Notes: a model not told the origin generated them from the sequence alone. A stretch of DNA of 64,000 bases from CBDFNN01 sp965250215 (GCA_965250215.1 CBDFNN010000002.1:18750-82749); one strand, 5' to 3'. Positions 15,725-25,827 are shown, counted from the stretch's first letter. A program made the numbers and translations.

Positions 15725-17029
15725 TTACCACACCCGCTCATAAGCTTCTGGAAACACCCACGAAGATCGAACCAACACTTTTACCGGATGGCCTGCAGGG
15801 ATTTCAATAGTCGGCTGCACCGATAGTCCACGCTGAGCAAGTTGCGCTCCTACCCGGGCGACTTCGTTCGATATCGACGATCCAATCGTCGCGCTTCGAG
15901 ACGGATAAAAGCCGCTGTTCTGTTCTCGCTGTGTGAGTTCATAAGCTGTGCCCATGACAGCTACGAGCGTGGCCGACGCGATCAGTTTTCCCCAATGATT
16001 GTTCACCTTACCCGCTACACCGCTGCGGCCTACCAGATCAACTCCACGACTTTGAGGCACATCGAACTGATCGCCACTTGGCATGATCAGCCTATCCCAG
16101 ATTTGCAAAACCCTGTTTTGGCCATAGGCTATTTGGTCTTCGTATCGACCAATAAATCGTGATCCTTTTGGAATCAGTAAGGTTTCTTGACGCATGTCAT
16201 AGACGTCGCGCGAGATTTGTAAAACAACATCACCAGGTAAATCAGAATTTACGGCCGTCACTAAATAGCCCTCCAATACATTACCCGCAGGGAGCTCGTA
16301 ATCGACACTCCTTTCTCTATTAACATATTGACGGCCGTGGTCGCCCGTTAACGATGTTGAAGCCGAGGAAGACCCTGCTTTGTTGAGCGCATTAAAGTCC
16401 TTGTAAGGCACCGCCCCTCCCCTGCTGGCTGCCCTTCCTGCGCTTACCCCACCGGTAGTTGAGCGGCTATACGAGCTCCCTCCAGCCCGCGGGCTTCCTT
16501 GGACTCCACTTGCCTCTTCTCGGGACGTGCCGCTGCCTCCAATGGTCTGCCCCCACGTACCCTCGGCATTCGCTAAGAGGGGTGAAGCAAGGGTTACGAC
16601 CATGCTATTGTAGGCTTGCGCTTCCTCCGGAGACATTGTTGTAAGGTCTGTTGGGTTGGCTGTTGCTCTTCCAAATCCTTGGCCGCCTCCACCGGTTCTC
16701 GGCATCCCGTTGCGACCCAAATCATCATTGACAATAGCTGACGTCTCTAAGTCTTCTGGAATAGGATCGTTTAAATAGCCTCTCCCCTCCTCTGCTCGAT
16801 TCTCGTTACTATTTGGGACAGTAGCGCCCGTCAGAAAATCGGTAATCGATGTTGGTGGTTCGCTTGTCCTAATTTGCTCTGAGGATCTTGGGACCTCCGC
16901 CGCTTTTCTCCGGTCCTTTTGAACACTCATATAGATACTAAAGAGCACCACCACAGCGGCTAATACGCCAACTACCAATAGCCCTCTTTGCTTATCATAC
17001 CAAATGGTTTTTTTGTCTTGATCTGCCAT
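15725..17029 (-). CDS. trbI: TrbI/VirB10 type IV secretion protein
   Basis: A 434-aa protein with a single N-terminal membrane helix (GLLVVGVLAAVVVLFSIYMS), a long Ser/Gly/Pro-rich periplasmic linker, and the conserved C-terminal beta-barrel domain (IPKGSRFIGRYEDQ, FDVPQSRGVDLVGRSGVAGK, ending HPVKVLVRS). VirB10 spans both membranes and gates the channel. It starts 5 nt after trbG ends. Confidence 0.9.
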   Translation of the reverse strand: MADQDKKTIWYDKQRGLLVVGVLAAVVVLFSIYMSVQKDRRKAAEVPRSSEQIRTSEPPTSITDFLTGATVPNSNENRAEEGRGYLNDPIPEDLETSAIVNDDLGRNGMPRTGGGGQGFGRATANPTDLTTMSPEEAQAYNSMVVTLASPLLANAEGTWGQTIGGSGTSREEASGVQGSPRAGGSSYSRSTTGGVSAGRAASRGGAVPYKDFNALNKAGSSSASTSLTGDHGRQYVNRERSVDYELPAGNVLEGYLVTAVNSDLPGDVVLQISRDVYDMRQETLLIPKGSRFIGRYEDQIAYGQNRVLQIWDRLIMPSGDQFDVPQSRGVDLVGRSGVAGKVNNHWGKLIASATLVAVMGTAYELTQREQNSGFYPSRSATIGSSISNEVARVGAQLAQRGLSVQPTIEIPAGHPVKVLVRSSWVFPEAYERVW

Positions 17030-17034
17030 TGCGT

Positions 17035-18039
17035 CTAGCCTCTATTAATAATTTGAGCGCGTACTTCGATGGGCTTCTTCTTGCCATACCATGTGCGCTT
17101 CATGCCCTGGCCAATGACGAGTTCGAGTGTTTTCGCCACCCGATCGACAACGTAGTAGCGTCCATCGATGTGGTAATTGACGATTTCTCTTTCACCGTGT
17201 ATGTCATTTGCGAATATCGCAGGAGAGACATCGTATTCACCATCGTCTGAGAGCTCGATGTAGGTGCGCCCTTCCGATGAAAAGATTTCCTTAATCTCTA
17301 CCGGAAATCCTTCGTCGTACACAACGTCATAAGAACGATCCTTCTTTTTTTCCTTGGCCTTTTCCTCTGCCTTTTGCTCCTGCCTTACTCTGTGTGCAAC
17401 CTCGTACTCCTCCTGCTTTTCGCTTATCGCCTGATTCCATAAATGAACAACCATGTTCGGATAGTAGAATCCAATTTCTCGGTCGTAGTCCTCGTTTGGA
17501 TACGAAAGGGTCTCCCCTCTCTTGGACTTTTTGACCTTCGTTGAGACCGCAAATATGTGATAGATCCTCCTATTGGTCGTGATAATGATGTTCGTCGATA
17601 TTTTCGGCTCGTAGGGCTTAACCGCAAACATCGGCGTATCCCGCATGGGCCCTGTATTTAGCAGCACTTTGCCCCAACGTTGATCGTCACCGAAGACAAG
17701 TTCGTAGGGTATTTCTCCTTTTTCCAGTCGAACCAGACACGCTCGTCTAATACTGCAGGTAAGTACGGGCTGAGACTCGCCAAATGGATACATTACTACT
17801 TTTCCTTTCTGAACATCCTTCTCGATAATGTCGGCTTCGCCTGACTCTTTGAACTTTCGGATAGCTCCTGCTATGTCGTCGTTTTTGTCGATTCCAAATG
17901 CGTTGAGGGCGTCCCAATACAAGGTGTCGCTCACGGCGCGACTTATTTCTTCTGCCGTTACCTCCTGTACGGTTTGCGCTTGAACAGCTGGAATCATACC
18001 CAGCACTATGGCCACTAAGACCAGATGTAGTTTTTTCAT
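17035..18039 (-). CDS. trbG: TrbG/VirB9 type IV secretion protein
   Basis: A 334-aa protein with a Sec signal peptide (MKKLHLVLVAIVLGMIPAVQAQ). VMYPFGESQPVLTCSIRRAC and KISTNIIITTNRRIYHIF are typical VirB9 strands. A Lys/Glu-rich coiled segment (EEKAKEKKKDRS) separates the N-domain from the C-domain (FPVEIKEIFSSEGRTYIELS). It forms the outer-membrane core with VirB10. Confidence 0.9.
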   Translation of the reverse strand: MKKLHLVLVAIVLGMIPAVQAQTVQEVTAEEISRAVSDTLYWDALNAFGIDKNDDIAGAIRKFKESGEADIIEKDVQKGKVVMYPFGESQPVLTCSIRRACLVRLEKGEIPYELVFGDDQRWGKVLLNTGPMRDTPMFAVKPYEPKISTNIIITTNRRIYHIFAVSTKVKKSKRGETLSYPNEDYDREIGFYYPNMVVHLWNQAISEKQEEYEVAHRVRQEQKAEEKAKEKKKDRSYDVVYDEGFPVEIKEIFSSEGRTYIELSDDGEYDVSPAIFANDIHGEREIVNYHIDGRYYVVDRVAKTLELVIGQGMKRTWYGKKKPIEVRAQIINRG

Positions 18040-18054
18040 GATTCTATTGATTTA

Positions 18055-18723
18055 TTACGGATCTATTGTGGCCATTTCTGTCCAGTTGATTTGCGTCACC
18101 CAAAAACCAAGAGGGTTGACTTTGATAGAGGCTTCGTTATCTGGTGCCTCCGATTTAACCGTGATAAAGGCCTCCCACCTTTCCATAGTGATGTCCCCCA
18201 CACCAATACTCTGCTCTAGCCACTGAACACGCCACTGCGAGGTGCGCCCGTCTTTTTCCATGAGGGATATGGACTCTACATCGTGGACCGTCCGCGTCTT
18301 CGTCTTCGCTATGATTCCCGGATTGTTATTATCATCCGCGAAATAAGCTGTGAGCTGCGCCATCGATGTGCTGTTGTTTGGAATGTGATTCCAGGCGTCC
18401 CGAATAGTCCGCTCCAAGGCTGATCCCTCTTTGTAAACCGAGCGCACGTCACGTATCCATCGGCGCAATAGACTTTTTGTGACTTGACTGTCATCGATCG
18501 TTGAAGGTTGTATTTCTCCGACAACCGCATATCCACCGGCGTCATCTACTTGGACATAGTATGGGATTACCCTTGGTGCACTTGACACCTTAACGAGAGC
18601 AAACCCCATGATGGCCACAACGACAGATAGGATAACAGCTATTGTTGTTATGCGCCTATTTGCAATCATGACAGACGAAGCTTTCTTTGCCGTCTTGCTG
18701 CTTGAATTAAGGAATGCGTTCAT
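18055..18723 (-). CDS. trbF: TrbF/VirB8 type IV secretion protein
   Basis: From ATG 18723 this is a 222-aa protein, MNAFLNSSSKTAKKASSVMI, then one membrane helix (TTIAVILSVVVAIMGFALVK) and a VirB8-like periplasmic domain with W residues (WRVQWLEQS, RWEAFITVK). The longer frame to 18765 would overlap trbL and is not preferred. It assembles the inner-membrane complex. Confidence 0.88.
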   Translation of the reverse strand: MNAFLNSSSKTAKKASSVMIANRRITTIAVILSVVVAIMGFALVKVSSAPRVIPYYVQVDDAGGYAVVGEIQPSTIDDSQVTKSLLRRWIRDVRSVYKEGSALERTIRDAWNHIPNNSTSMAQLTAYFADDNNNPGIIAKTKTRTVHDVESISLMEKDGRTSQWRVQWLEQSIGVGDITMERWEAFITVKSEAPDNEASIKVNPLGFWVTQINWTEMATIDP

Positions 18724-18725
18724 GA

Positions 18726-19736
18726 CTAAAACCTCGTTTCGTAAAGAACAGACTTCAAGCCCCAATCAATGCCCGACATGATCTCGCCCCACCTGTTCGG
18801 TATTGATGTTGCAATGACGGCATACAAGACAGCCGATATAGCGAATATTCCCCCAAAGATTCCTATCAGTCCTGGTTCATCAATCGTTTGTACATAAGGC
18901 CACATCGTGTTGACAAAATACCCGTGGCCAATATCCACAACGAGAAACAGAAGCATGATCTTAAGACCCACCTTCAATAGATAACTGAGATAGCCCTCAG
19001 CAATCCCAGCTGTATTGGCCAGTAGCCCGAATGCCAGAAAGACCGGTGCCAACTCGGTCAACAGATGATATTCAATGAGGACGACGGCTTGTGTTAGGGC
19101 CACAATCGCAAAAGCAACCCAAATTATTAAAGCTCCTATCATCATGCCTAAGGACTCAGCCATGTCGAATATTCCAAACGGAGCTATGCCCGCGATAAAC
19201 ACGGCTATATTATTTCCCACCGTCATCGTACCAGACGGGCTAAGCGTACTGTTTCCCGTTAGGCCTTCGCTCAGCGTAAAAAAGCCGCCTCCAATCCAGT
19301 CCATCCATATGACTCCCGACTGAACCGTCGCAAAGATGATCAGCATGACCAACAGCTTGATCGTAAACAAACCAATGGCCTCGCCTCCCTTGTTTGTCAA
19401 AAGACCAATACGAGCACCGGTCCACATTAATTCAATACCAGCAAAGGTAACCGCAAGCCCCACGCCGACTCGCGTTGCATAACCTCCGTATTGGTCTATC
19501 ACAGCCCTAAAGGCCGTAACGATGTTGTCAAGTCTATTGCTTGCCTCTACGTCCCCGGGTAACAGTGCGAGCATGGCGACGCCTCCGAGCATCAACCATA
19601 CAAACTTATGCTTTCCTTTCTTTCCTTTTTTACTGTTGTTGTTAACGGCGGGAGAATCCCTGCTGCCTTCCTTTTTGTCCAACAGAAACGAAAATAGCTT
19701 CCTCGTTCTGGATGGGGCTGTGCCGAGTTCTTCCAT
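18726..19736 (-). CDS. trbL: TrbL/VirB6 polytopic membrane protein
   Basis: A 336-aa protein with at least six hydrophobic segments, including FVWLMLGGVAMLALLP, GLFTIKLLVMLIIFATV and ILFLVV-like stretches, and the TrbL/VirB6 domain architecture. A basic tract (NNNSKKGKKGKHK) precedes the first helix. Its ATG overlaps the trbJ stop by one base. Confidence 0.85.
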   Translation of the reverse strand: MEELGTAPSRTRKLFSFLLDKKEGSRDSPAVNNNSKKGKKGKHKFVWLMLGGVAMLALLPGDVEASNRLDNIVTAFRAVIDQYGGYATRVGVGLAVTFAGIELMWTGARIGLLTNKGGEAIGLFTIKLLVMLIIFATVQSGVIWMDWIGGGFFTLSEGLTGNSTLSPSGTMTVGNNIAVFIAGIAPFGIFDMAESLGMMIGALIIWVAFAIVALTQAVVLIEYHLLTELAPVFLAFGLLANTAGIAEGYLSYLLKVGLKIMLLFLVVDIGHGYFVNTMWPYVQTIDEPGLIGIFGGIFAISAVLYAVIATSIPNRWGEIMSGIDWGLKSVLYETRF

Positions 19737-20503
19737 TAGTGTCGCCCCATTTGGGAGTCATCTCCCCAATCGATTTCTCTCCGTGCCTCTCTTGTATAGG
19801 CTGTTCGAAGGGCTCGCTGTTTTTCTACGAACAATGCTTCTGCATCGCGCTCGATCTGCATGTTCATTTGCTCAATAATCAAGCGCCTCGTAAGAACAGC
19901 GTCCTCGTTAACCCCAGCAATGGCCCTGGCTGTGGCCTCGGCTATCGCTTGCTGTGTATCCGCGCCCTCGATGTATCCTCTCGTCACACCAAGATCGTGC
20001 GATGCGTTGGCTACCACTTCGTAATGCCGCTTAATCGTTCTCGCCAAATTTCTCGTTCGCGCTATCCTTCGCTGCATGCTCTCCAGGCGCTCTGTTACCC
20101 CTTTTGCGGACGATCCCATCTCCCGTATTTCCTCGTCCGTCAAGTCAGGACCGTATAGACGCTCGTATCTCCCAGTGACGTCAGCTGCAGTGTACAATAC
20201 GTTTTGACCTGTGACCAATATCTCGTCCAAGCCAAAAAGAACTTCTCCCACATCTCTAAAATCTAGTTCACCTATCCGTTCTTGAAGCCTTTTTGCTTGT
20301 TCGATCTGGTGATCAATTTGCCGGAGCGTATTGGCAACCTCTTGAACTTGGTTGTAAGCGGTCACCGACGCCTCGACGAACTCGACCGGAGAGAAGGTGA
20401 TAAACTGAGCACTCGCTTTTGTCTGGCTGCCGATACCTACAAAGAGTATTAAGGCATAAATGCATGCTCTCCACATTCGGTTGATTTTCATTCGTAGTTC
20501 CAT
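19736..20503 (-). CDS. trbJ: TrbJ/VirB5 type IV secretion protein
   Basis: A 255-aa secreted protein: signal peptide (RACIYALILFVGIGSQTKA) then a long helical region (VQEVANTLRQIDHQIEQAKR) characteristic of VirB5/TrbJ, the pilus-tip or minor pilin subunit. GAGG about 10 nt upstream supports the 20503 start; a Met at 20491 is an alternative. Confidence 0.85.
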   Translation of the reverse strand: MELRMKINRMWRACIYALILFVGIGSQTKASAQFITFSPVEFVEASVTAYNQVQEVANTLRQIDHQIEQAKRLQERIGELDFRDVGEVLFGLDEILVTGQNVLYTAADVTGRYERLYGPDLTDEEIREMGSSAKGVTERLESMQRRIARTRNLARTIKRHYEVVANASHDLGVTRGYIEGADTQQAIAEATARAIAGVNEDAVLTRRLIIEQMNMQIERDAEALFVEKQRALRTAYTREARREIDWGDDSQMGRH

Positions 20504-20525
20504 TTTTCATTTACCTCGTTACTAG

Positions 20526-22889
20526 TTAGGCTACCTGTTCGGCAACCGGTTTTATCGTTCTTAGGAAGGTGTCGCTTAAGCCCAGCTGCACCTTCCTGGC
20601 ACCTTTGCTATTAACCACCACGTATTCACGCTTCGGAATACCATTAATGATTAAATCGATGGTCGCGTCGGTCAGTCCTAAGCGCTGATATTTTATCTTC
20701 GTTATGGCCTCACCTGCTTGGGCATTTGGAAGCAATATTTTGGTCTTACAGGACTCGCCAATCACGTCCCTCATGGTCTCGTTATCGTGCCATTGAGAAA
20801 TATTGTGCGTGATGAGCATCACGGCGGCATTCTTTTTCCGCAAGGTTAGAAGCCACTGCTTCAACCGGTCCGACCATACCGAATTACCCAAGGCCCCCCA
20901 AGCCTCCTCAATAATGAGTAAGGTCGGCTTCTTGACATCGAGAGAACCTTCGATCTCGTGAAATAAATAAATGAGAATAGGCAGCATGTATTTATCTCCA
21001 TAATCCATGAGCTCTCGCATTTCATAGAGCATGAATTCTGCCTCCATCTCCGTCGCGCCCACATAGCGATAGAGCCTTGCAAGGGGCCCATTCTGCATGC
21101 TTCCGATCGCTTCCTCTAATTTGATATTACCACTGATTTGCGATCTCATCGCCTCAATCGTTCGGTCTTCTATCTCATTTCTCCCCACCCTTCGGGCGGC
21201 TTCATCTAGGTCGACTCGCCATTCGTCCTTAGCCGGATAACCCATCTGTTCGAGATAAATCATGAACCAATCCACAATAAACTCCCGTTCTCTCGCGCTA
21301 TCGGCTCTCCTTAATATCTGGATGCCTACCCCATCGGCCGCGTTCACATACACCCCACCAATGCTCTGGCACAAAGGTCTCCCCGACTGTCCATAATCAA
21401 ACAGATGTACTCGAGCGTCGTGGTAACGAGCGAGCCATTGACTGATGATAAAGCTCACGCCTACGCTCTTACCTGCCCCCGTTGCGCCAATCATGAGACA
21501 ATGACCTACGTCATCATCATGTAAGTTGAAGTAGAAGGCCGACCGTTCACTCGTTGTAAGTAGTGCTAAGGGCGGTCTGTCTTTACCGATTAAATCAGAC
21601 GGGCAGTTTTCATCCCCTTTATAGGGTTCGCCCACCGGCAATAGATTCACCACGTTCGTGAGCATCATCGGTACCCTTCTGATGTTCGCATATCCCTCGC
21701 CAGGGAAGGTGGATAGATAAGCCTCCACTGAATTTCCTTCCTCAACAATCGCCTTGAACCCAAGACGAGTAAATACGCGCTTAACCTCCTCTCCTTTGCG
21801 CCTTGCTTCTTCCCTCGCCTTATCGGATACAACAACGTTTAGGCTGTAAATGGCAATATTAGTCTCAGCCGTACCGACCATCATTTCAACCTTCTTTACA
21901 GATTCCGCAAGTGTTCGAGCTCCCGTGTTTTCTTCGAGCTCAGACATCATTTCTTGTGACTTTGATCTCGGCTTCTTGCCGTCTCCGCTGACCAAAGCCC
22001 CTTTAATGCCGATCACTTTCCTCGCCCAACCAAGTCTCACTTTAGCTAGAATGGATAAAGCCTCTGACTCGCTGAGCATGATGAGCCGCGTTGACATCTT
22101 ATAGTCAATACCAGCTCGTCTCAGTTCTAGCTCTATTTCTCTACATCTAATGGGATAGCCGACAACACCTACAACGGTTTTATAGCTTCCGCCTACGTAA
22201 ACATCAAAGCCCCTTTCCATATGGTCGCTCATGATGTCTGATATCCCCTCCCCTGTTTCGGGTACCTCCAGCTCTATTCTTTCACTGTGTATGGCCACAT
22301 GCAAATAGGCCAAGGCCTCTTTTGCTGACAACCAATTAAGCCCTGTTTGAGAGGGCAGCTTTAGGCTAAACTCATTAACTTTCTCCCTGAACCTGATGAT
22401 CTCCACTAGCCAATCATCTGCCTCTACATCGTCTTGTTCTACGAAAAGCTTACTCAGTCCAGCAAGGCCTCCAATGACACTAGGAATAAGTCGGTTTAGC
22501 CATTTAGACAGTAAGCCTTTGGTCTTCCTTGGCCCGTAGGTAATAACAAAATACACGTCGGTATTTCTGTCCCCCCTCGCCTCTTGAACCTGCCTTCTAA
22601 CCTTCTCCAGCTCAAGTAATTTTTCATTTTTCGTACTTGTTTCTGGATACAGAGTTGACCCGTGGTGAATCGCATCTACCTGTATCATCCAGTCCGTGCC
22701 GAACACCATAAAGGCGTCATTGAATTGGCTGTCAAATACCCTCTTTTCGGCTTCCTCTGCTGCCCTCTTATCGTGTCCTTGATACTTAAGAACGGCCATT
22801 AATTCGCCATTCTTGTTGATGAAGACATTGCCGTCGCCATCGTCCAGTATTTGGTCATAACGCAGTAGGTCGCTGAATACATGTTCCAT
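20526..22889 (-). CDS. trbE: TrbE/VirB4 ATPase
   Basis: A 787-aa ATPase. Walker A MIGATGAGKSVGVSF lies near residue 470 and Walker B TLLIIEEAWGALG near 655, with the N-terminal VirB4 domain before. It powers pilus assembly and substrate transfer at the inner membrane. Its start overlaps the trbD stop by one base. Confidence 0.92.
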   Translation of the reverse strand: MEHVFSDLLRYDQILDDGDGNVFINKNGELMAVLKYQGHDKRAAEEAEKRVFDSQFNDAFMVFGTDWMIQVDAIHHGSTLYPETSTKNEKLLELEKVRRQVQEARGDRNTDVYFVITYGPRKTKGLLSKWLNRLIPSVIGGLAGLSKLFVEQDDVEADDWLVEIIRFREKVNEFSLKLPSQTGLNWLSAKEALAYLHVAIHSERIELEVPETGEGISDIMSDHMERGFDVYVGGSYKTVVGVVGYPIRCREIELELRRAGIDYKMSTRLIMLSESEALSILAKVRLGWARKVIGIKGALVSGDGKKPRSKSQEMMSELEENTGARTLAESVKKVEMMVGTAETNIAIYSLNVVVSDKAREEARRKGEEVKRVFTRLGFKAIVEEGNSVEAYLSTFPGEGYANIRRVPMMLTNVVNLLPVGEPYKGDENCPSDLIGKDRPPLALLTTSERSAFYFNLHDDDVGHCLMIGATGAGKSVGVSFIISQWLARYHDARVHLFDYGQSGRPLCQSIGGVYVNAADGVGIQILRRADSAREREFIVDWFMIYLEQMGYPAKDEWRVDLDEAARRVGRNEIEDRTIEAMRSQISGNIKLEEAIGSMQNGPLARLYRYVGATEMEAEFMLYEMRELMDYGDKYMLPILIYLFHEIEGSLDVKKPTLLIIEEAWGALGNSVWSDRLKQWLLTLRKKNAAVMLITHNISQWHDNETMRDVIGESCKTKILLPNAQAGEAITKIKYQRLGLTDATIDLIINGIPKREYVVVNSKGARKVQLGLSDTFLRTIKPVAEQVA

Positions 22890-23233
22890 TACATGTTACC
22901 CGTTAAATCAATATGACCTTTCAAGAAGGTCGGTTTTGGTTCGGCTCCCATGTTCGCCACAAGCCTATGTGCCTGGTATCTTCGTGGTCGCATTAGGCCC
23001 CTGGCAGCAATCTCCATTCTGTAGACATCATCGCTCGTTGCTTTTCTAATCATGGCATGAACCACTATCCACCAAGTCGCTCCGATAAGAAGGCTCTTAA
23101 AACCCATCCCCAATAAAATTAAAATGGGCATCACCAACATCACTTCACCAACAAGCACCCGAAGCCGCACCCCGAAATAGAGGCACGGCTTTGTCAGAGC
23201 GATGGGTATTATTTCTCCTCCTTGAACAACCAT
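22889..23233 (-). CDS. trbD: TrbD/VirB3 membrane protein
   Basis: A 114-aa protein with two adjacent hydrophobic segments (VLVGEVMLVMPILILLGMGF and LLIGATWWIVVHAMI), the size and topology of VirB3/TrbD. It sits in the conserved place between trbC and trbE. Confidence 0.82.
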   Translation of the reverse strand: MVVQGGEIIPIALTKPCLYFGVRLRVLVGEVMLVMPILILLGMGFKSLLIGATWWIVVHAMIRKATSDDVYRMEIAARGLMRPRRYQAHRLVANMGAEPKPTFLKGHIDLTGNM

Positions 23234-23237
23234 CTTC

Positions 23238-23594
23238 CTACATCATTAGGGTCGTGCTCAAGCCTAGCGACGACATCAAGTTTGGCAAACCAAACAGAAC
23301 GATGGTGCCCCCCAAGGCCCACAACAATCTTTTTGCTCCGCGTCCACCATCGCCCCACATCAACACAAAGGCTCCAACCGCAAGGGCCAATAAGGCTACA
23401 ATGGTTGCCGTTGGGCCCGTTAAGTTGTCTAGCAAGGACTGCAACGGTGCGTTCCATGGCATATTTGTGCCTGTGGTTGTGGCTATAATGGCTACTGGTG
23501 ATATAAATAATGCGGCTACCACCGTCCCCAGCACACCAAGTATCTTCTTCCTTTTCGACCGTTGTGAGGTCGTTCTTTCCATAGTTGTAATCAT
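23238..23594 (-). CDS. trbC: TrbC/VirB2 pilin
   Basis: A 118-aa protein with a long leader (KRKKILGVLGTVVAALFISP) and two helices (TATIVALLALAVGAFVLMWG and LLWALGGTIVLFGLPNL), as in VirB2/TrbC pilins. It is the likely substrate of the TraF-like peptidase at 12871. Confidence 0.85.
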   Translation of the reverse strand: MITTMERTTSQRSKRKKILGVLGTVVAALFISPVAIIATTTGTNMPWNAPLQSLLDNLTGPTATIVALLALAVGAFVLMWGDGGRGAKRLLWALGGTIVLFGLPNLMSSLGLSTTLMM

Positions 23595-23605
23595 GTTCTT
23601 CGTGG

Positions 23606-24634
23606 TTAATTGATCGTACTTAATCTTGCCTCCCTATGAACCCGATCTCGCTCATAGACAGGTGTTGTTTTGTATCCTAGCTCGTCGTCCTGACGAATAG
23701 ACAAAATGCTCTGTAGCTTCCTGATTTTTCCTCCCGTCTCGCTTCGGCTTGCTTTCAAATAGATGATGTAATCCAAGCTGTATCCAATGAGCGATCTAGG
23801 GTCTTCGCCTATTCCGTGACACATTTCCACTAGCCTGTTAAGGCCCACCTCAGCGCTCTCTGCGTGAAATGTCCCCATGCCACTCATGCCCAATCGAAAA
23901 GCCTCAAGCATGCGATAAGCCCCCTCCTTGCCTCTTATCTCTCCGACTACAATCCGGTCGAAGCTCTTTCTTAGTGAAGCCTCAATGCAATCTGCCAATC
24001 GATAGTTACCGGTTGTCGTCATGCAGACAACATCCTCGTGACTTGTGATCTCTATCTCCCGCGTATCCTCTATCACGCCAATGCGCTCTTCACTATCGAT
24101 CTCCTTGATCAGTGCATTTAGGAAGGTGGTTTTCCCTGTGTCCACGGCCCCGCAAACAACCATTGTTTTGCCCCTTCTCACCTCCTCTTTTAGTAGTGAG
24201 CCTATCTTCTTTGGCACAGAACCAGACCCCACTAAATCGGAAACAGTGAGACTTCTCATGGTGTGCATCCGAAGGTTGAATGACGGCCGCTCAACGAGCG
24301 GCGGTAATTGCCCCGAAAGACGAGCTCCACCAAAAATGCCTTCTAGTCTCGTTTCTATATTTAGAGACTCCTTTCCGAGTGGCATCTTTATTTGAGAAGC
24401 GACAACTTGTAAAAAACCCTCGATGTCTTCTGCGCTTATGGCGTCCTCGACACATCCTTTTCCGTCACGACGACTGCACCAAAGTTTACCATCGCCATTT
24501 GACCATATCTCTGTGACATTCCTGTCTTCGAAGAAAGCCGTAAAATTCTCCCCGAGATATTTCATGGCACTGCGCTGCCAAAACTCTATGTCGACTTTAA
24601 CCACTTCCACTATCTCCCCTCCTCTCTCTGGCAC
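23606..24634 (-). CDS. trbB: TrbB/VirB11 ATPase
   Basis: A 342-aa hexameric ATPase of the VirB11/PulE type: Walker A VVCGAVDTGKTTFLNAL (about residue 157), Asp box ERIGVIEDTREIEI, and GEIRGKEGAYRMLEAFRLG with His box GTFHAESAE. It is first in the standard trbBCDEJLFGI order. Its 5' end overlaps the preceding Cys-rich gene by 25 nt. Confidence 0.9.
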   Translation of the reverse strand: MPERGGEIVEVVKVDIEFWQRSAMKYLGENFTAFFEDRNVTEIWSNGDGKLWCSRRDGKGCVEDAISAEDIEGFLQVVASQIKMPLGKESLNIETRLEGIFGGARLSGQLPPLVERPSFNLRMHTMRSLTVSDLVGSGSVPKKIGSLLKEEVRRGKTMVVCGAVDTGKTTFLNALIKEIDSEERIGVIEDTREIEITSHEDVVCMTTTGNYRLADCIEASLRKSFDRIVVGEIRGKEGAYRMLEAFRLGMSGMGTFHAESAEVGLNRLVEMCHGIGEDPRSLIGYSLDYIIYLKASRSETGGKIRKLQSILSIRQDDELGYKTTPVYERDRVHREARLSTIN

Positions 24635-25449
24635 AAGGCTGGATCGTAACCGCGATCTAGCATTAATTCCTCGCAGGTTTTTGCGTTTTCGCAGACGTAC
24701 AGGACGTCAATATCCCCTTCCTCTTTTATGGGTAAATACAGATCGTTATCTACGCTATTGTTTTCATCGCCAGCGTAGTAGACGATTTTCCCCTGACGCT
24801 TATCTATGCCCCACATGCCAGGAATAGCATCCGTCATGGAACTAATGAGTAAGGGGGAATCGGTGCCAAATATCCACCACCCATTCCGAACCCCTGAGCC
24901 GTCGAGGTATTCAATAGGACAATTTGGAAATTCCCTATCTCCCCTCCTGCAATTTTTCCACGGTTGCGCTGCCCCTCCTTCGTACACCATGGACGCCACT
25001 GGCTCACATACCTTAAGACACTCTTCGTCTACGTACTCCGCTGTCTCAATAGTCTCATAGCACGACTCCGCTATTTCGCTGCAAGAACTCCAGAATGCTT
25101 TACACGATAAATCCGACATACAATCCGTCCAAAAATGCTTTTGAACTTCCTTTGGAGTTTCTGGTGCTCTAATGATTCCTTGTGCATCGTGTGTGGACCA
25201 AAACGCATCTGTGCACACTCTCGACTCTGCTTCCTTCTGCTCAAGTTCTTCTTCCGAGCAATGAATTTCCTGAACGATGACTTGCCTATACACGTCATGC
25301 AAGCAGACTTCCTCGTTGTTATAACTTACCCCGCCAATTTCTGCCTCGATGTCTTGCGCATAGATATCAGTCACAAGCAAAAAAGATAATAAGATTATTC
25401 TAAATACCTTATAAGCAATAGTATACGTAGCTAACCTAATTTGTCTCAT
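24610..25449 (-). CDS. Cys-rich exported protein at the head of the trb operon
   Basis: A 279-aa protein with an N-terminal hydrophobic signal (VFRIILLSFLLVTDIYAQ) and about 16 Cys residues in the mature part, many spaced as pairs (DCMSDLSC, ECLKVC, CENAKTC). That fits several disulfides in the periplasm. No family recognised. The overlap with trbB indicates coexpression with the secretion channel. It could be a system-specific pilus or outer-membrane component in place of TrbK/TrbH-type lipoproteins, neither of which I find. Confidence 0.6.
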   Translation of the reverse strand: MRQIRLATYTIAYKVFRIILLSFLLVTDIYAQDIEAEIGGVSYNNEEVCLHDVYRQVIVQEIHCSEEELEQKEAESRVCTDAFWSTHDAQGIIRAPETPKEVQKHFWTDCMSDLSCKAFWSSCSEIAESCYETIETAEYVDEECLKVCEPVASMVYEGGAAQPWKNCRRGDREFPNCPIEYLDGSGVRNGWWIFGTDSPLLISSMTDAIPGMWGIDKRQGKIVYYAGDENNSVDNDLYLPIKEEGDIDVLYVCENAKTCEELMLDRGYDPALCQREEGR

Positions 25450-25456
25450 TTTTTAT

Positions 25457-25777
25457 CTAGTTGTTCTGATACGCAAGCGCAACCTTAGCTTTTTCGCTTG
25501 CTGCCGTGAATACTTCTAAAGACCAAGTTTCTCTCGCTGCAGCTGCGTTGAAGAAATAGAAGCCTTCCTCATTACCACGAAACGCCAAGATTCCAGCGAT
25601 ACGTATTTCGAGATTGCGACTGTCCTTCCGCAATTCTATGTCGCCTCCTACTTCGCCTCCCTCGTAAGTAAATTCTCCTTCTTTAAAATGATCTTCACAG
25701 ATCATCAACCCCGCATGAAATATTATTTTACTGCTAGCGCAATGCTCCGTGAACCCCGTACTGCTCATGTTGCCCAT
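25457..25777 (-). CDS. hypothetical protein upstream of trb operon (106 aa)
   Basis: A 106-aa protein (MGNMSSTGFTEHCASSKIIF onward) predicted mostly beta (GEFTYEGGEVGGDIELRKDS). No signal peptide or helix. It lies 7 nt before the Cys-rich gene in the same direction. The AT-rich motif at 25795 is directly upstream. Function unknown. Confidence 0.55.
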   Translation of the reverse strand: MGNMSSTGFTEHCASSKIIFHAGLMICEDHFKEGEFTYEGGEVGGDIELRKDSRNLEIRIAGILAFRGNEEGFYFFNAAAARETWSLEVFTAASEKAKVALAYQNN

Positions 25778-25794
25778 ATATTTGCACCGTCCAA

Positions 25795-25810
25795 CATATT
25801 CTTATATTTG
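25795..25810. promoter_or_regulatory. TATTCTTATAT-type motif upstream of 106-aa gene
   Basis: CATATTCTTATATTTG is shared with the dyad at 9704 and the site at 28782. It is placed as a promoter or operator 18 nt before the 25777 start. Confidence 0.35.
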
Positions 25811-25827
25811 CTTATGAAATAAAAAAA